Positions 38,438 to 47,613 of a stretch of DNA of 64,000 bases are shown in pieces. Source of the DNA: Arthrobacter sp. C9C5 (GTDB lineage: Bacteria > Actinomycetota > Actinomycetes > Actinomycetales > Micrococcaceae); the NCBI RefSeq assembly GCF_013359735.1, contig NZ_JABFMX010000018.1, positions 26,504-90,503 of the forward strand. Direction: 5' to 3'. The notes under the pieces were generated by a model that worked only from the letters and a program-made list of their open reading frames with translations, had not been told where the DNA came from and made no database searches. The position numbers were made by a program, and so were the translations under genes. Positions within the stretch are counted from its first letter, which is position 1, and every line of letters starts with the position of its first letter.

Positions 38438-38500
38438 GCGCGAACGTACACTTGAGGCCCATGTTTCCGCGGAACATGGGCCTCAAGTGTACGTTCGCGC
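38438..38500. terminator. 28-bp perfect palindrome, bidirectional terminator or repeat
   Basis: Positions 38438-38465 and 38473-38500 are perfect 28-bp inverted arms around the 7-nt loop TCCGCGG. The arm core is ACGTACACTTGAGGCCC. No U-run. It lies exactly between two convergent transporter genes (15 nt and 17 nt from their stops). The arm is clearly related to that of the palindrome at 57498-57561. Confidence 0.8.
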
Positions 38501-38517
38501 CTCTGTGGCGCGCGGCT

Positions 38518-39957
38518 CTACTTCTTGGCGGAGCCCTTCGGCACGAACAGCGTTTCCGCGTGCTCCAGCGCCATGCCGTTGGTTTCCGGCACCTTGAACA
38601 TCACGAAGAAGAACGACGCCGCCGCGAACAAGGCGTACATGGCATAGGTCAGCGGCAGCGAGGCCGCCGCCATCACGGGGAAGCTCAGCGTGATGGCGAA
38701 GTTCGCGATCCACTGGGCAGCCGCGGCCAGGCCCAGGGCGCGGGCGCGGATCCGGGAGGGGAAGATTTCACCCAGCAGCACCCAGACGAGCGGGCCCCAG
38801 GAGGCGCCGAAGCTGATGACGAAGACGTTGGCGGCCACCAGGGCGGCGGGGCCCCAGGCGCCGGGGAGCGTGATCGCATCGCCGGATCCGGTGGCGGACC
38901 CGAAGGCGAAGGCCATGGTCGCCAGCGAGACGGCCATGCCGATCGAGCCTGCCAGCATGATGGGGCGGCGGCCGATCCGGTCCACCAGGGCGATGGCGAC
39001 CAGGGTGACCAAGATGTTGGTGATCGCGGTGGCCACGGAAATCGTGAGCGAGTCCTTCTCCTGGAAGCCCACCGCCTTCCAGAGCGTCGTGGAGTAGTAG
39101 AAGATCACGTTGATGCCGACGAACTGCTGCAGCACCGACAGGATGATGCCGATCCACACCACCGGCTGCAGGCCCAGCGCCTTGCCGCGCAGCGAGCCCT
39201 TCTGGCCGGCGAGCTTGTCCTCCTCGATGGCCTTCTTGATGTCACGCAGGTGGCGGTCGGTGTCCTCGTCCGGCGCGATGGATTCGAAGACCTTGAGGGC
39301 TTCCTCGTCCTTGCCCTTGAACACGAGGAACCGCGGCGATTCGGGAAGCGTGAAGGCGATCCAGCCGTAGACGACGGCGGGGACGGCGCCGGCGATGAAC
39401 ATCCAGCGCCAGGCCTCGATGCCGAACCACAGGTTCTGGTCGGCGCCGCCGGCGAAGTTGGCGAACAAGGCGTCGGAGAGCAGCGCCGCGAAGATACCGG
39501 TGGTGATGGCGAGCTGCTGCAGCGACGCCAGCCGGCCGCGCACGTGGCGCGGCGAAATCTCGGAGATGTAGGCGGGGGCGATCACCGACGCGAGGCCGAT
39601 TCCCAGGCCCCCGACGAGGCGCCAGAAGATCAGGTCCCAAACGCCGAACGCGAAACCGGTGCCGAAGGCGCTGACCAGGAACAGCAGCGCGCCGAGCTTC
39701 ATGGCGGGGATGCGGCCGTAGCGGTCCGCGACCTTGCCAGCCAGGTAGGCGCCGGCCGCGCAGCCAAGCAGGGCGACGGCGACGGCGAACCCGGTCACGG
39801 CCTCGCTGAGCGCGAATTCTTCCTTGATGGCGTCGACTGCGCCGTTGACGACCGAGGAATCGAAGCCGAAGAGGAAGCCGCCAACGGCGCCCGCCACGGC
39901 CAGCCAAATGACCCGCTTGGGGATCTTGGCGACGGTCTGGTCTTGGGTGGTGGTCAT
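38518..39957 (-). CDS. MFS sugar porter family transporter
   Basis: A 479-residue sugar porter with 12 TM segments. Family signatures: GFLFGFDSSVVNGAV (TM1), GKVADRYGRIPAM (motif A), RLVGGLGIGLASVIAPAYISEISPRHVRGRL (given in parts: GIGLASVIAPAYISEISP, PRHVRG), PESPRFLVFKGKDEEA (loop 6-7), and VPETNGMALEH at the C-terminus. Probably imports a monosaccharide or polyol with a proton. Start ATG at 39955-39957 with GGGAG upstream; the frame extending to 39999 is not conserved. Confidence 0.94.
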   Translation of the reverse strand: MTTTQDQTVAKIPKRVIWLAVAGAVGGFLFGFDSSVVNGAVDAIKEEFALSEAVTGFAVAVALLGCAAGAYLAGKVADRYGRIPAMKLGALLFLVSAFGTGFAFGVWDLIFWRLVGGLGIGLASVIAPAYISEISPRHVRGRLASLQQLAITTGIFAALLSDALFANFAGGADQNLWFGIEAWRWMFIAGAVPAVVYGWIAFTLPESPRFLVFKGKDEEALKVFESIAPDEDTDRHLRDIKKAIEEDKLAGQKGSLRGKALGLQPVVWIGIILSVLQQFVGINVIFYYSTTLWKAVGFQEKDSLTISVATAITNILVTLVAIALVDRIGRRPIMLAGSIGMAVSLATMAFAFGSATGSGDAITLPGAWGPAALVAANVFVISFGASWGPLVWVLLGEIFPSRIRARALGLAAAAQWIANFAITLSFPVMAAASLPLTYAMYALFAAASFFFVMFKVPETNGMALEHAETLFVPKGSAKK

Positions 39958-40168
39958 GTGGCTCCCTCGGCAATTCGTGGTCAGCGGCTCACGCCGCAAC
40001 TACCCAGTCTGACACCGGGGATGCCGCGATGCATGTCACAGGGCAGGAAAATGAGAGCAAGCTTACAATTCCGGAGGAGGTGCGCCGCGCCGCCCACCGG
40101 CCGCGTCACGCGGAGCAGACTTTCGACGTCGGCGGCCGTGGACCGCCGCGTCCCGGCGGCAAAAAGCG
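39958..40168. other. Intergenic region, no gene seen
   Basis: About 210 nt between the sugar-porter start and the terminator of the next operon. It must hold the sugar-porter promoter. Some short frames exist but none has a ribosome site or family similarity, and I see no structured RNA. Confidence 0.4.
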
Positions 40169-40199
40169 AGGGCAGGCAGTCCAAAAGACTGCCTGCCCT
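40169..40199 (-). terminator. Rho-independent terminator of the DHA2 exporter gene
   Basis: AGGGCAGGCAGTC (40169-40181) and GACTGCCTGCCCT (40187-40199) form a perfect 13-bp stem with a 5-nt loop; on the minus strand it is followed by CGCTTTTTG. It starts 20 nt past the stop codon. Confidence 0.92.
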
Positions 40200-40219
40200 G
40201 ACGCGTTGCGGCGTGTGTC

Positions 40220-41872
40220 CTAGTGCGCGGGGACGGCCTCCTTGGCGGCTACCTTCGGGTCCGTGAGCTTCTTGTTCGGCAGCGCGAAACTAATCAGGAA
40301 GGCGATGCCGGTGAGCACGGCGGCGGTGAGCATGACGGCGTCGATCGACTGGGCGAATCCTTCAGTGATCGGCCGGGTCAGGCTGGCGTTCGCTGTGTGC
40401 AGCCAGCTTGTGTCGTTCAGCGAGTCGTTGCTGGCGCCGTTCTTGAAGAACTCGTAAAGCTTGGCGTTCGCGGGGTCGGCGGCAACGGCCGGGTCCTTGA
40501 GCACTTTGAGGTAGTCCGAGTTCTGCGCGGCGGCTTTCATGCCGGTGGCGATCTTGTCCGCCGCGAGGCTGAACAGCATCGAGATGAACACCGCAGTCCC
40601 CACGGCGCCGCCCATGGAGCGGAAGAACGCGGCGGAGGAGGTGCCCACGCCCATGTCCTTGGCCGGAACGGAGACCTGCATGGCGAGGGTGAGCGGCTGC
40701 ATGCAGAAGCCCAGGCCCAGGCCGAAGAACACGGCAATCGCGCCGGGGACCCAGAGCGGCGTATCCACGCCCAGCGAGAGTCCCATGACGACGGCGGCCG
40801 CGGTCAGCACTGCGGTGCCCAGGATCGGGAAGATCCGGTAGGTGCCGGACGCCGAAATGGTCCGGCCGGCCGTGATGGACCCGGTGAGGATGCCCACCGT
40901 GAAGGTGATCATCATGAGCCCGGCCTCGGTGGGGGTGAGGCCCTTGACCAGCTGGAGGTACATCGGCAGCATCGCGATCGCACCGAACATGCCGACGCCG
41001 ATGATGAAGTTCAGCAGCGAGGAGAGCCCGAAGGTGATGTTCTGGAACAGCCGGAGGGGGATCAGGGCGTAGTCGCCGGCGCGTTTCTCGGCCAGCAGGA
41101 ACGCGACGATGCCAATGATGCCGAGTCCGTAGCAGAGGAAGGCGCCGGTGGAGTTCCAGCCCCAGGTCCGGCCCTGTTCGGCGACGAGGAGCAGCGGCAC
41201 GATCGCCAGGGTGATGGCGGCGGCGCCCCAGTAGTCGATCTTCTGCTTGAGGTGCTTGGCCGGCAGGTGCAGGTACAGGAAGACGACGGCGAGGGCGGCC
41301 AGGCCGATCGGGATGTTGATGAAGAAGACCCAGCGCCACCCGTCGAAGCCCAGGATGTTGGCGGAACCGGCAAAGGCGCCGCCGATCACCGGGCCCAGCA
41401 CGGAGGAGATGCCGAAGACGGACATGAAGTAGCCCTGGAACTTGGCGCGGTCCTTAAGCGCCACGATGTCACCGATGATGGTCAGCGCGAGGGCCAACAG
41501 GCCGCCGGCGCCCATGCCCTGGATGCCGCGGGCGATCGCGAGTTCGGTCATCGAGTGGACCGAGCCGGCGTAGAGCGAGCCGGCCAGGAAGATCAGGATC
41601 GCGGCGAGGTAGAGCGGCCGCCGGCCGAAGATGTCGCTGAGCTTGCCGTAAAGCGGCGTGCTGACGGTGGAGGTGATCAGGTACGCCGTCGTTGCCCAGG
41701 CCTGCAGCGAGAGGCCGTCCAGGTCGTTTGCGATGGTGTAAATCGACGTGGACACGATCGTCTGGTCCAGGGAGGACAGGAACATGCCGAGCATGAGGCC
41801 CACCATGACGGTGATGGTCTGACGGTGCGTCAAGACCTCTCCGGGCAGGCGTGAGGACGTGGTTTTGGACAT
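40220..41872 (-). CDS. MFS DHA2/EmrB-type multidrug exporter
   Basis: A 550-residue exporter with 14 TM segments. DHA2 hallmarks: MLGMFLSSLDQTIVSTSIYTI (motif D1), LSDIFGRRPLYLAAI (motif A), GGAFAGSANILGFDGWRWVFFINIPIG (motif C region; WRWVFFINIPIG is typical of EmrB/QacA), and LALTIIGDIVALKDRAKF. An insert of about 65 residues near the C-terminus is extracytoplasmic. Drug:proton antiport is the family function; substrate unknown. It is monocistronic and has its own terminator. The upstream neighbour is an RraA-like gene in the same direction, 114 nt away. Confidence 0.93.
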   Translation of the reverse strand: MSKTTSSRLPGEVLTHRQTITVMVGLMLGMFLSSLDQTIVSTSIYTIANDLDGLSLQAWATTAYLITSTVSTPLYGKLSDIFGRRPLYLAAILIFLAGSLYAGSVHSMTELAIARGIQGMGAGGLLALALTIIGDIVALKDRAKFQGYFMSVFGISSVLGPVIGGAFAGSANILGFDGWRWVFFINIPIGLAALAVVFLYLHLPAKHLKQKIDYWGAAAITLAIVPLLLVAEQGRTWGWNSTGAFLCYGLGIIGIVAFLLAEKRAGDYALIPLRLFQNITFGLSSLLNFIIGVGMFGAIAMLPMYLQLVKGLTPTEAGLMMITFTVGILTGSITAGRTISASGTYRIFPILGTAVLTAAAVVMGLSLGVDTPLWVPGAIAVFFGLGLGFCMQPLTLAMQVSVPAKDMGVGTSSAAFFRSMGGAVGTAVFISMLFSLAADKIATGMKAAAQNSDYLKVLKDPAVAADPANAKLYEFFKNGASNDSLNDTSWLHTANASLTRPITEGFAQSIDAVMLTAAVLTGIAFLISFALPNKKLTDPKVAAKEAVPAH

Positions 41873-41986
41873 AACCGCTCCAAGGGGAAGTTTTTGGGGT
41901 CAAGCAGGAAGGTTGCTTTCAGTAACTATCTTAGGGCCTGCTTTGTTCCCGCCCGCACTGGCTCCCTGGGCGTTGCCGCCCCCCTC

Positions 41987-42472
41987 TCAGCGTTCCAGCA
42001 GGATCCCGTCCGGGTCGCACCAGATCAGCTGGCCGGGTCGGACGGCGACGCCGTCGATCTCCAGCTCCACGTCGGTCTCCCCGGCGCCTGCCTTGGCGCT
42101 CTTGCGCGGGTTGCTGCCGAGCGCCTTCACCCCGAGTGCCAGGCCGGCGACCGCCACCCGGTCCCGGATGGCACCGTTGATCACGACGCCGGCCCAGCCG
42201 TTCTCGACGGCGCTCGCCGCGATCAGGTCCCCCATCAGCGCGGTGCGCAGCGAGCCGCCGCCATCGACCACCAGGACGGCGCCGTTGCCCGGCGTGCCCA
42301 GCGTGGCCTTGACCAGGGCGTTGTCCTCGAAGCAACGGATGGTCCGGACCGGTCCGCTGAAGTGGGTGTGGCCGCCGAGCGACTGGAACTGCAGGGAGAT
42401 GGAGTCCAGCTCCTCGCCCCGCTCGTCGTAGAGGTCGGCGGTGTTGACGGGGTTTGAGGGTTTGTTTGGCAC
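41987..42472 (-). CDS. RraA family protein (HMG/CHA aldolase-like)
   Basis: A 161-residue RraA-fold protein. Seen: VNTADLYDERGEEL, GNGAVLVVDGGGSLRTALMGDLIAASA (in parts: VLVVDGGGSLRTALMGDL), WAGVVINGAIRD (the G-x-I-R-D metal/substrate motif) and the C-terminal DPDGILLER. Bacterial members are either RNase E activity regulators (RraA) or class II aldolases for 4-hydroxy-4-methyl-2-oxoglutarate/oxaloacetate decarboxylase; the residues R and D of the aldolase active site are present, and actinobacteria generally annotate these as RraA. GTG at 42470-42472 follows AGGAG by 6 nt. It is divergent from an MFS gene. Confidence 0.9.
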   Translation of the reverse strand: MPNKPSNPVNTADLYDERGEELDSISLQFQSLGGHTHFSGPVRTIRCFEDNALVKATLGTPGNGAVLVVDGGGSLRTALMGDLIAASAVENGWAGVVINGAIRDRVAVAGLALGVKALGSNPRKSAKAGAGETDVELEIDGVAVRPGQLIWCDPDGILLER

Positions 42473-42576
42473 TGGTTTCTCCTGGGCTGGGTGAATAGGC
42501 GGTGGGCGTTGCTGCCCACGATAGTCTGGGCCCACACTGATCATCAGCTTCAGTCATCAGTTCCGGGGGGAACCAC

Positions 42577-43842
42577 ATGAGCCTGTCCAATGCCGCCGCG
42601 CCCGCCCTTGCCGAGCCGGAGCGCCGTGTCCGCCCGGTCTGGACGGCGGGCGTGGTCCTGGTCAACGTGGGCATCAACGCGGCGTTCTTCGGCCCGCTGC
42701 AGGTGCTGCTCGGCCAGCAGGCGGCGGCCTTCAACGAGGGCGAAAAGGAAGCAATCCTGGCCCTCGTGACCGGGGCGGGGGCGGCCGTGTCGCTCGTGGC
42801 CAACCCCCTGTTCGGCGCCTTGAGCGACCGGACGGTTGCGCGCCGCGGCCGCCGGGTGCCGTGGGTCCTCTTCGGCGCCATCCTTGGCGCGGCCGCCCTC
42901 ACGGCGCTCGCCGGCGCCCCGAATGTCGCGGTCATGACCATTCTCTGGTGCCTCGTGCAGGCCGGCTGCAACGGAGCCTACGCCGCCATCACCGCGGCCA
43001 TCCCGGACCGGGTTCCGGTACCGCAGCGCGGCACCGTGGGAGGGCTCGCCGCAATGGGCCAGACCGTGGGCATCCTGATCGGCGCCGTGATCGCCGCCGT
43101 CGTCTCCGGTAACTTCGCGCTCGGCTACGCGTTCTGCGCCGTGGCGCTGCTGGCCGGCGTCGGACTGTATTTCTTCCAGAACGACGACGTCGCGCTGCCG
43201 CGGCACGGCCGGCCGCCGTTCAAGCTGGGCGAATTCGCCAGGAGTTTCTGGATCTCCCCGGCCCGGTACCCGGATTTCGCCTGGGCCTGGCTCACCCGCC
43301 TGCTCGTGAACATCGGCAACCACATGGTGACGCTGTACCTGCTGTTCTTCCTCACCGACGCCGTGCGGCTGCCCCAGACGCAGGGCATCGAGGCGGAGTT
43401 CGGCGTCCTGATCCTCACCGGCCTGTACGCGGTCATGGTGATCATCACGAGTGTGGTCGGCGGCCGACTCAGTGACCGGATGGGCCGGCGCAAACCGCTC
43501 GTGATCCTCTCCTCGGCCGTTATCGCGGCGGCCGCGCTGATCCTTGCCTTCGCCCCGACCTGGCCCGGGGCGCTGATCGGCGCCTCGGTGCTGGGCATCG
43601 GCTTCGGCTCTTACCTCGCGGTGGACTTCGCCCTGATTACCGAGGTGCTGCCGACGGCGCTTAACCGGGGCAAGGACCTGGGGGTCATCAACATCGCCAA
43701 TTCGCTGCCGCAGGTGATCGCGCCGCTCATTGCCTATCCCTTTGTGGCGCTCTGGGGTGGGTACGTTTCGCTGTACGTCGCGGCCGCGGTGATCGGGCTG
43801 CTCGGCGCTGTCTTCGTGGTCAAGATCAAGGGCGTGGACTAG
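42577..43842 (+). CDS. MFS transporter
   Basis: A 421-residue major facilitator with 12 TM segments. Motif A is seen as NPLFGALSDRTVARRGRRVPW, a form found in the sugar/glucoside-type MFS group, with a second half copy in GGRLSDRMGRRKPLVILS. The start ATG at 42577 follows TTCCGGGGGGAACCAC. Downstream is a TetR gene (127 nt) with an own -10 box, so a local regulator is likely. Substrate unknown. The C-terminus ends in FVVKIKGVD. Confidence 0.9.
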   Translation: MSLSNAAAPALAEPERRVRPVWTAGVVLVNVGINAAFFGPLQVLLGQQAAAFNEGEKEAILALVTGAGAAVSLVANPLFGALSDRTVARRGRRVPWVLFGAILGAAALTALAGAPNVAVMTILWCLVQAGCNGAYAAITAAIPDRVPVPQRGTVGGLAAMGQTVGILIGAVIAAVVSGNFALGYAFCAVALLAGVGLYFFQNDDVALPRHGRPPFKLGEFARSFWISPARYPDFAWAWLTRLLVNIGNHMVTLYLLFFLTDAVRLPQTQGIEAEFGVLILTGLYAVMVIITSVVGGRLSDRMGRRKPLVILSSAVIAAAALILAFAPTWPGALIGASVLGIGFGSYLAVDFALITEVLPTALNRGKDLGVINIANSLPQVIAPLIAYPFVALWGGYVSLYVAAAVIGLLGAVFVVKIKGVD

Positions 43843-43878
43843 GCGGTCCGGGGGTCCGTGTGACTGGCAAACGGGCCC

Positions 43879-43895
43879 ATACCGTGCCGTATAGT
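43879..43895 (+). promoter_or_regulatory. Candidate TetR operator and -10 box
   Basis: ATACCG-TG-CCGTAT (43879-43892) is an inverted repeat with one mismatch, overlapping a TATAGT box at 43890-43895. It stands 75 nt before the TetR-type gene at 43970. Confidence 0.45.
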
Positions 43896-43969
43896 GGACG
43901 GGATCGCCGCGGCAGTGCTGTGGACTAATCCTCCCGGCTGCCGAGAAAAACGACCCCGGAACGCTGCTG

Positions 43970-44566
43970 ATGCCTGAATTCCCTTCGGATCTTCCACCAA
44001 TGGCCCCGCCGCCCACCCTGCCCCGGCAGCGCCTGCGCTATGCGCGGATCCTCGATGTCGCGGCCGGCTTTGCCCGCAAGGGACTCGACTCCGTGGTTCT
44101 CTCCGAGGTGGCGGCCAGGGCTGATGTACCGCTGGGCACCCTGTACCGCTATTTCCCCTCCTCGACGCAGCTGATGCTGGCCCTGTACCGCAAGCAACTC
44201 GGCGAGCTGCACCTTGGCGAATGGCCGGCGGGGACCAGGGTCCCGGTCCACGCCCTGGTGGGCGCGGTGATGGAAATCTTCCACATGCGCCTCATGCAGC
44301 CCGCGGTAGAGCAATGCCTGACCCGCGCGGTCTACGCGAAAGACACTGACACCACCCGCCTGCTCCGGGACATCGACGCGACGGCGGAGAAGGCAGTGAC
44401 CGCAGTCAGTGGCGACCCCGCCGTCTCGCGTGTCCTGCTGCTCACCGTCACCGGCCTGGTGCAATCCGTCCGGTGCCGCCGGCTCTCACTCTTCGAGGCC
44501 GAGGAGGACCTGAAGAAGGCATGCTCCCTGCTGGCCCGGGGCCGCCAGGCCGCGCAGCTGGTCTAG
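43970..44566 (+). CDS. TetR family transcriptional regulator
   Basis: A 198-residue TetR protein. The HTH reads VLSEVAARADVPLGTLYRYFPSSTQLMLALY (seen as AARADVPLGTLYRYFPSS, about residues 47-64), as in KstR-type regulators, and the C-terminal domain ends RQAAQLV. A longer 5'-UTR is suggested by the TATAGT box 75 nt upstream. Likely regulates itself and possibly the MFS gene upstream. The target is inference. Confidence 0.88.
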   Translation: MPEFPSDLPPMAPPPTLPRQRLRYARILDVAAGFARKGLDSVVLSEVAARADVPLGTLYRYFPSSTQLMLALYRKQLGELHLGEWPAGTRVPVHALVGAVMEIFHMRLMQPAVEQCLTRAVYAKDTDTTRLLRDIDATAEKAVTAVSGDPAVSRVLLLTVTGLVQSVRCRRLSLFEAEEDLKKACSLLARGRQAAQLV

Positions 44567-44784
44567 ACCAGTTACCGGAATGTGTCCGGCCGAATCTCCC
44601 GCCGGGGACCGCGTTGCTTACCATGGCAGAACCGGAGCGGCGCGAGCGCCAGCACTTCCTGGAGCTTCACCCGCAGGCCCGCCACCCCGGGGCCGCCGCC
44701 GGAGTTCCGCCAGACCATCTCGGGCACCCTGTGCCCCAGCAGCCAAGTGCCGTACGTCCACGGTGAGCCCCAGGAGACAACGAC
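44567..44784. other. Intergenic region before malic enzyme
   Basis: 218 nt with no gene I can support. A 47-codon frame starting at 44623 ends QPSAVRPR but lacks a ribosome site and looks like chance in GC-rich DNA. It must contain the malic-enzyme promoter; the last 15 nt carry its ribosome site (AGGAG). Confidence 0.4.
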
Positions 44785-46011
44785 GTGTCCATTGAAACGA
44801 CCATTCCCGCCGATCCCACTGCCCCCGAAGGGGCCGCAGAAGCGCCGGTAGCGGCGCTCAGCGACGAGGAGATCTTCGCCTCCCACCAGGGCGGCAAGCT
44901 CTCGATTTCCAGCACCGTCCCTCTCGCCAGCAAGCGCGATCTGTCCATCGCCTACACGCCCGGCGTCGCCCAGGTCAGCCGTGCCATCGCAGCCAACCCT
45001 GAACTGGCCAAGACCCTCACCTGGGCCCAGCGCCTCGTGGTCGTGGTCAGCGACGGCACCGCGGTGCTGGGCCTTGGCAACATCGGCGCCAGCGCCTCGC
45101 TGCCCGTCATGGAAGGCAAGTCTGCCCTCTTCAAGGCGTTCGGCGACCTCGACTCCATCCCGCTGGTCCTCAACACCACCGACGTCGACGAGATCGTCGA
45201 GACGCTGGTCCGGCTGCGGCCCAGCTTCGGCGCGGTTAATCTTGAGGACGTTTCAGCGCCGCGCTGCTTCGAGCTCGAGGAAAAGCTGATCGATGCCCTC
45301 GACTGCCCCGTCATGCACGATGACCAGCACGGCACCGCCGTCGTCGTCCTCGCCGCGCTGACCGGTGCTGCGAAGGTGACGTCCCGCGAGCTCACGGGAC
45401 TCCGCGTGGTGGTTTCCGGCGCCGGTGCTGCCGGGATTGCCGTCGCCGAAATCCTGCTGACCGCCGGAATCGACGACGTCGTGCTGCTGGACTCCCGCGG
45501 CGTGATCAACCGGGACCGCGCGGACATCGCCGCGGACCCGGCCAGCAAGAAGGCCCAGCTGGCCGCCCGCAGCAACCCCCGCGGCGTCGCCGGCGGCCCC
45601 GGCGAGGCGCTGCTCGGCGCGGACGTGTTCATCGGCGTCTCCTCCTCCCGGCTGGACGAGGAGCACCTGAAGCTGATGAACCACAGCGCGATCGTTTTTG
45701 CTCTCTCCAACCCGGATCCCGAAGTGCTGCCGGAGGTCGCGTCCAAGTATGCGGCCGTCGTCGCCACGGGCCGCAGCGATTTCCCCAACCAGATCAACAA
45801 TGTGCTGGCATTCCCCGGCATCTTCCGCGGCGCCCTCGACGCCGGCGCCCGCCGCATCACTCCGGCGATGAAGCTCGCCGCGGCCCGCGCCATCGCCGAC
45901 CTGGCCGAGGACGACCTCTCTGCCGACTACATCGTGCCGAGCCCGCTGGACCCGCGCGTGGCCCCGGCCGTGTCGGCGGCCGTCGCCGCGGCGGTGGTGG
46001 AGGCGGAGTAA
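44785..46011 (+). CDS. NAD(P)-dependent malic enzyme
   Basis: A 408-residue short-type malic enzyme: malate to pyruvate and CO2 with NAD(P) reduction. Typical parts are DLSIAYTPGVAQVSRAI (catalytic Tyr), VLGLGNIGASASLPVMEGKS (in parts: LGLGNIGASASLPVMEGK), NLEDVSAPRCFELEE, HDDQHGTAVVVLAAL and VVSGAGAAGIAVAEILL (dinucleotide site). No phosphotransacetylase domain. GTG start at 44785, AGGAG upstream. Its last codons lie within a 33-bp perfect tandem duplication that continues past the stop (see 45984-46049). Confidence 0.96.
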   Translation: MSIETTIPADPTAPEGAAEAPVAALSDEEIFASHQGGKLSISSTVPLASKRDLSIAYTPGVAQVSRAIAANPELAKTLTWAQRLVVVVSDGTAVLGLGNIGASASLPVMEGKSALFKAFGDLDSIPLVLNTTDVDEIVETLVRLRPSFGAVNLEDVSAPRCFELEEKLIDALDCPVMHDDQHGTAVVVLAALTGAAKVTSRELTGLRVVVSGAGAAGIAVAEILLTAGIDDVVLLDSRGVINRDRADIAADPASKKAQLAARSNPRGVAGGPGEALLGADVFIGVSSSRLDEEHLKLMNHSAIVFALSNPDPEVLPEVASKYAAVVATGRSDFPNQINNVLAFPGIFRGALDAGARRITPAMKLAAARAIADLAEDDLSADYIVPSPLDPRVAPAVSAAVAAAVVEAE

Positions 46012-46049
46012 CCAACCGCCGCGGCGGTGGTGGAGGCGGAGTAACCAAC
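45984..46049. repeat. Perfect 33-bp tandem duplication across the malic-enzyme stop codon
   Basis: Unit CGCCGCGGCGGTGGTGGAGG and 13 further bases, at 45984-46016, is repeated exactly at 46017-46049. It includes the stop codon, so the second copy is not translated in frame. Exact identity of the two copies suggests a recent slippage event. Confidence 0.85.
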
Positions 46050-46079
46050 CGCCGCCGTGGCCAACCCTAAACTGGGGGC

Positions 46080-46580
46080 ATGAACCCCGAGATCATCGTT
46101 ACCGTCCTCTGTGGGCTCGCCATTCTGGTGGGCGTGGCGGGCATCGTCATCCCTGTGCTTCCCGGAAGCATCCTGATCGGCCTCGGCCTGCTGGCCTGGG
46201 CGCTGTGGGGCGGTGCCGGAACCACCGGCTGGGTGGTCTTTGGCGTGGGCCTGGCCTTGGTGCTGGCGGGAATGGCGGCCAGCGCTGTGCTGACCGGCCG
46301 CAAACTCAAGGAACACCGCATTCCCAGCCGCAGCGTGGTGACAGGCCTGGTCTTTGGAGTGGTGGGCATGTTCCTCATCCCGGTAGTAGGACTGTTCGTG
46401 GGTTTCGCCGCCGGCCTGCTGCTCAGCGAATCCCACCGCACCCGCGATTTCCGGACCGCCATGACCACCAGCTGGGCGGCTTTGAAAGCCACGGGTGTGG
46501 GCATGCTGGTGGAGTTCGGTCTGGCCTGCCTTGCCGCGAGCACCTGGGTGATCGGCGTCTGGGTGGCTGCGGCCAGTTAG
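46080..46580 (+). CDS. DUF456 domain membrane protein
   Basis: A 166-residue protein with four to five TM segments matching DUF456: VGIVIPVLPGSILIGLGLLAWAL (in parts: VAGIVIPVLPGSILI), then TGRKLKEHRIPSRS and GMFLIPVVGLFVGFAAGLLLSE with the Gly-rich helix of the family. Function is unknown; the family is widespread in actinobacteria. Start at 46080 follows TAAACT (46068-46073) by 6 nt, leaderless. The next gene starts 42 nt downstream and has its own leaderless -10 box. Confidence 0.9.
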   Translation: MNPEIIVTVLCGLAILVGVAGIVIPVLPGSILIGLGLLAWALWGGAGTTGWVVFGVGLALVLAGMAASAVLTGRKLKEHRIPSRSVVTGLVFGVVGMFLIPVVGLFVGFAAGLLLSESHRTRDFRTAMTTSWAALKATGVGMLVEFGLACLAASTWVIGVWVAAAS

Positions 46581-46622
46581 CCGTTCCGCCGGCTGCCAAG
46601 GGCGCACTACTAGCATGGAAGA

Positions 46623-47588
46623 ATGAGCGCCGGACAGTCCCCAGGACCCATCTATCGCGACACCCGCGACCTCACCCCGTTCGGCAGCCCGCAGGTCCGC
46701 ACGCCGGTGCGGGACATCGCAGACGGCGTCGGCGGCATCCTGCACACCGCCCTGGGCGGCCGGAACGGTGCGCTGCTCAGCGTGGACGGCGCCACACCCC
46801 GGCTTAAGCGGATGCCCGGGAAAGCGGCGAAGGCGGTTTACGAGGCGACCTTCCACAACACCGACCCCAACCGGCTGATCGCCTTGGGCCGCGCCTACCC
46901 AGGGTGGGCCGGGCTTTGCTACGTGCTGGCCGGCCTCCTGGCGCACAAGCAGGGCGGCTACCTGCGGGCCTCGGAGCTCCTCCAGCGCGGACTCACCACC
47001 GGCAACGACGACGACGCCAACCAGTTCGCGTCCGGCTATCTGACCCGCGTGGTCACCCGGGTCGAGGTAGCCGAGCGCATCGAGGTTCCGGTTCTCTTCA
47101 GCGAGGAAGCGGTGTTCCTGGCGCTTTCGCACTCCCTGCGGGAGACAGGTCACCTGGAAGCAGCGCTGCAAACCGCAGTCTCGCTTCCGCCGTCGCTGCC
47201 CGCGGCCCTGGCCCGGTGCTCTGTGGCGTACTCGCTGGGCCGGGACAAGGAAGTGATGGTCTGGACGGATGGCCTGCTGAATGCCGACGACCTCTCGGCC
47301 GCGCTGCTGCTGATCCGCGCCCGGTCACTGCGCCGCCTTGGTGCCGCTACGGCCTCCCAGGCGGCGTTGAAGGAAGTCCTCCGGCGGCGGAAGACCCACC
47401 TGGCGCTCCGTAATGATGCCCTCACGGACCGCGCCTTGCTGCTCCTGGATAACGGCCGCAAATCACTGAATCCCCGCGACTGGCTGCGCGGCCGGCCTGC
47501 CCAGCTGGGAACCTTCGAGGTCATCCGCAAGGACGTGGAAGAACGCAGGCTTTGGGAACAGGAATGGAAGCAGTTGAACGGGGAATGA
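46623..47588 (+). CDS. Helical-repeat (TPR-like) protein of unknown function
   Basis: A 321-residue soluble protein. After an N-terminal region ending FGSPQVRTPVRDIADGVGGI, residues about 75-310 are a regular series of amphipathic helix pairs rich in Leu/Ala (for example YLRASELLQRGLTTG and HSLRETGHLEAALQTAVSL), consistent with TPR-like helical repeats. No catalytic motif is recognised. The start ATG at 46623 follows TAGCAT (46611-46616) by 6 nt. Function unknown; probably a protein-interaction scaffold. Confidence 0.8.
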   Translation: MSAGQSPGPIYRDTRDLTPFGSPQVRTPVRDIADGVGGILHTALGGRNGALLSVDGATPRLKRMPGKAAKAVYEATFHNTDPNRLIALGRAYPGWAGLCYVLAGLLAHKQGGYLRASELLQRGLTTGNDDDANQFASGYLTRVVTRVEVAERIEVPVLFSEEAVFLALSHSLRETGHLEAALQTAVSLPPSLPAALARCSVAYSLGRDKEVMVWTDGLLNADDLSAALLLIRARSLRRLGAATASQAALKEVLRRRKTHLALRNDALTDRALLLLDNGRKSLNPRDWLRGRPAQLGTFEVIRKDVEERRLWEQEWKQLNGE

Positions 47589-47613
47589 TCCCGTCCTGGC
47601 GGAGGCCGAAGGG

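Noticed and set aside
45984..46049. Start of a CRISPR or VNTR array
   Set aside because: Only two directly adjoining copies without spacers.
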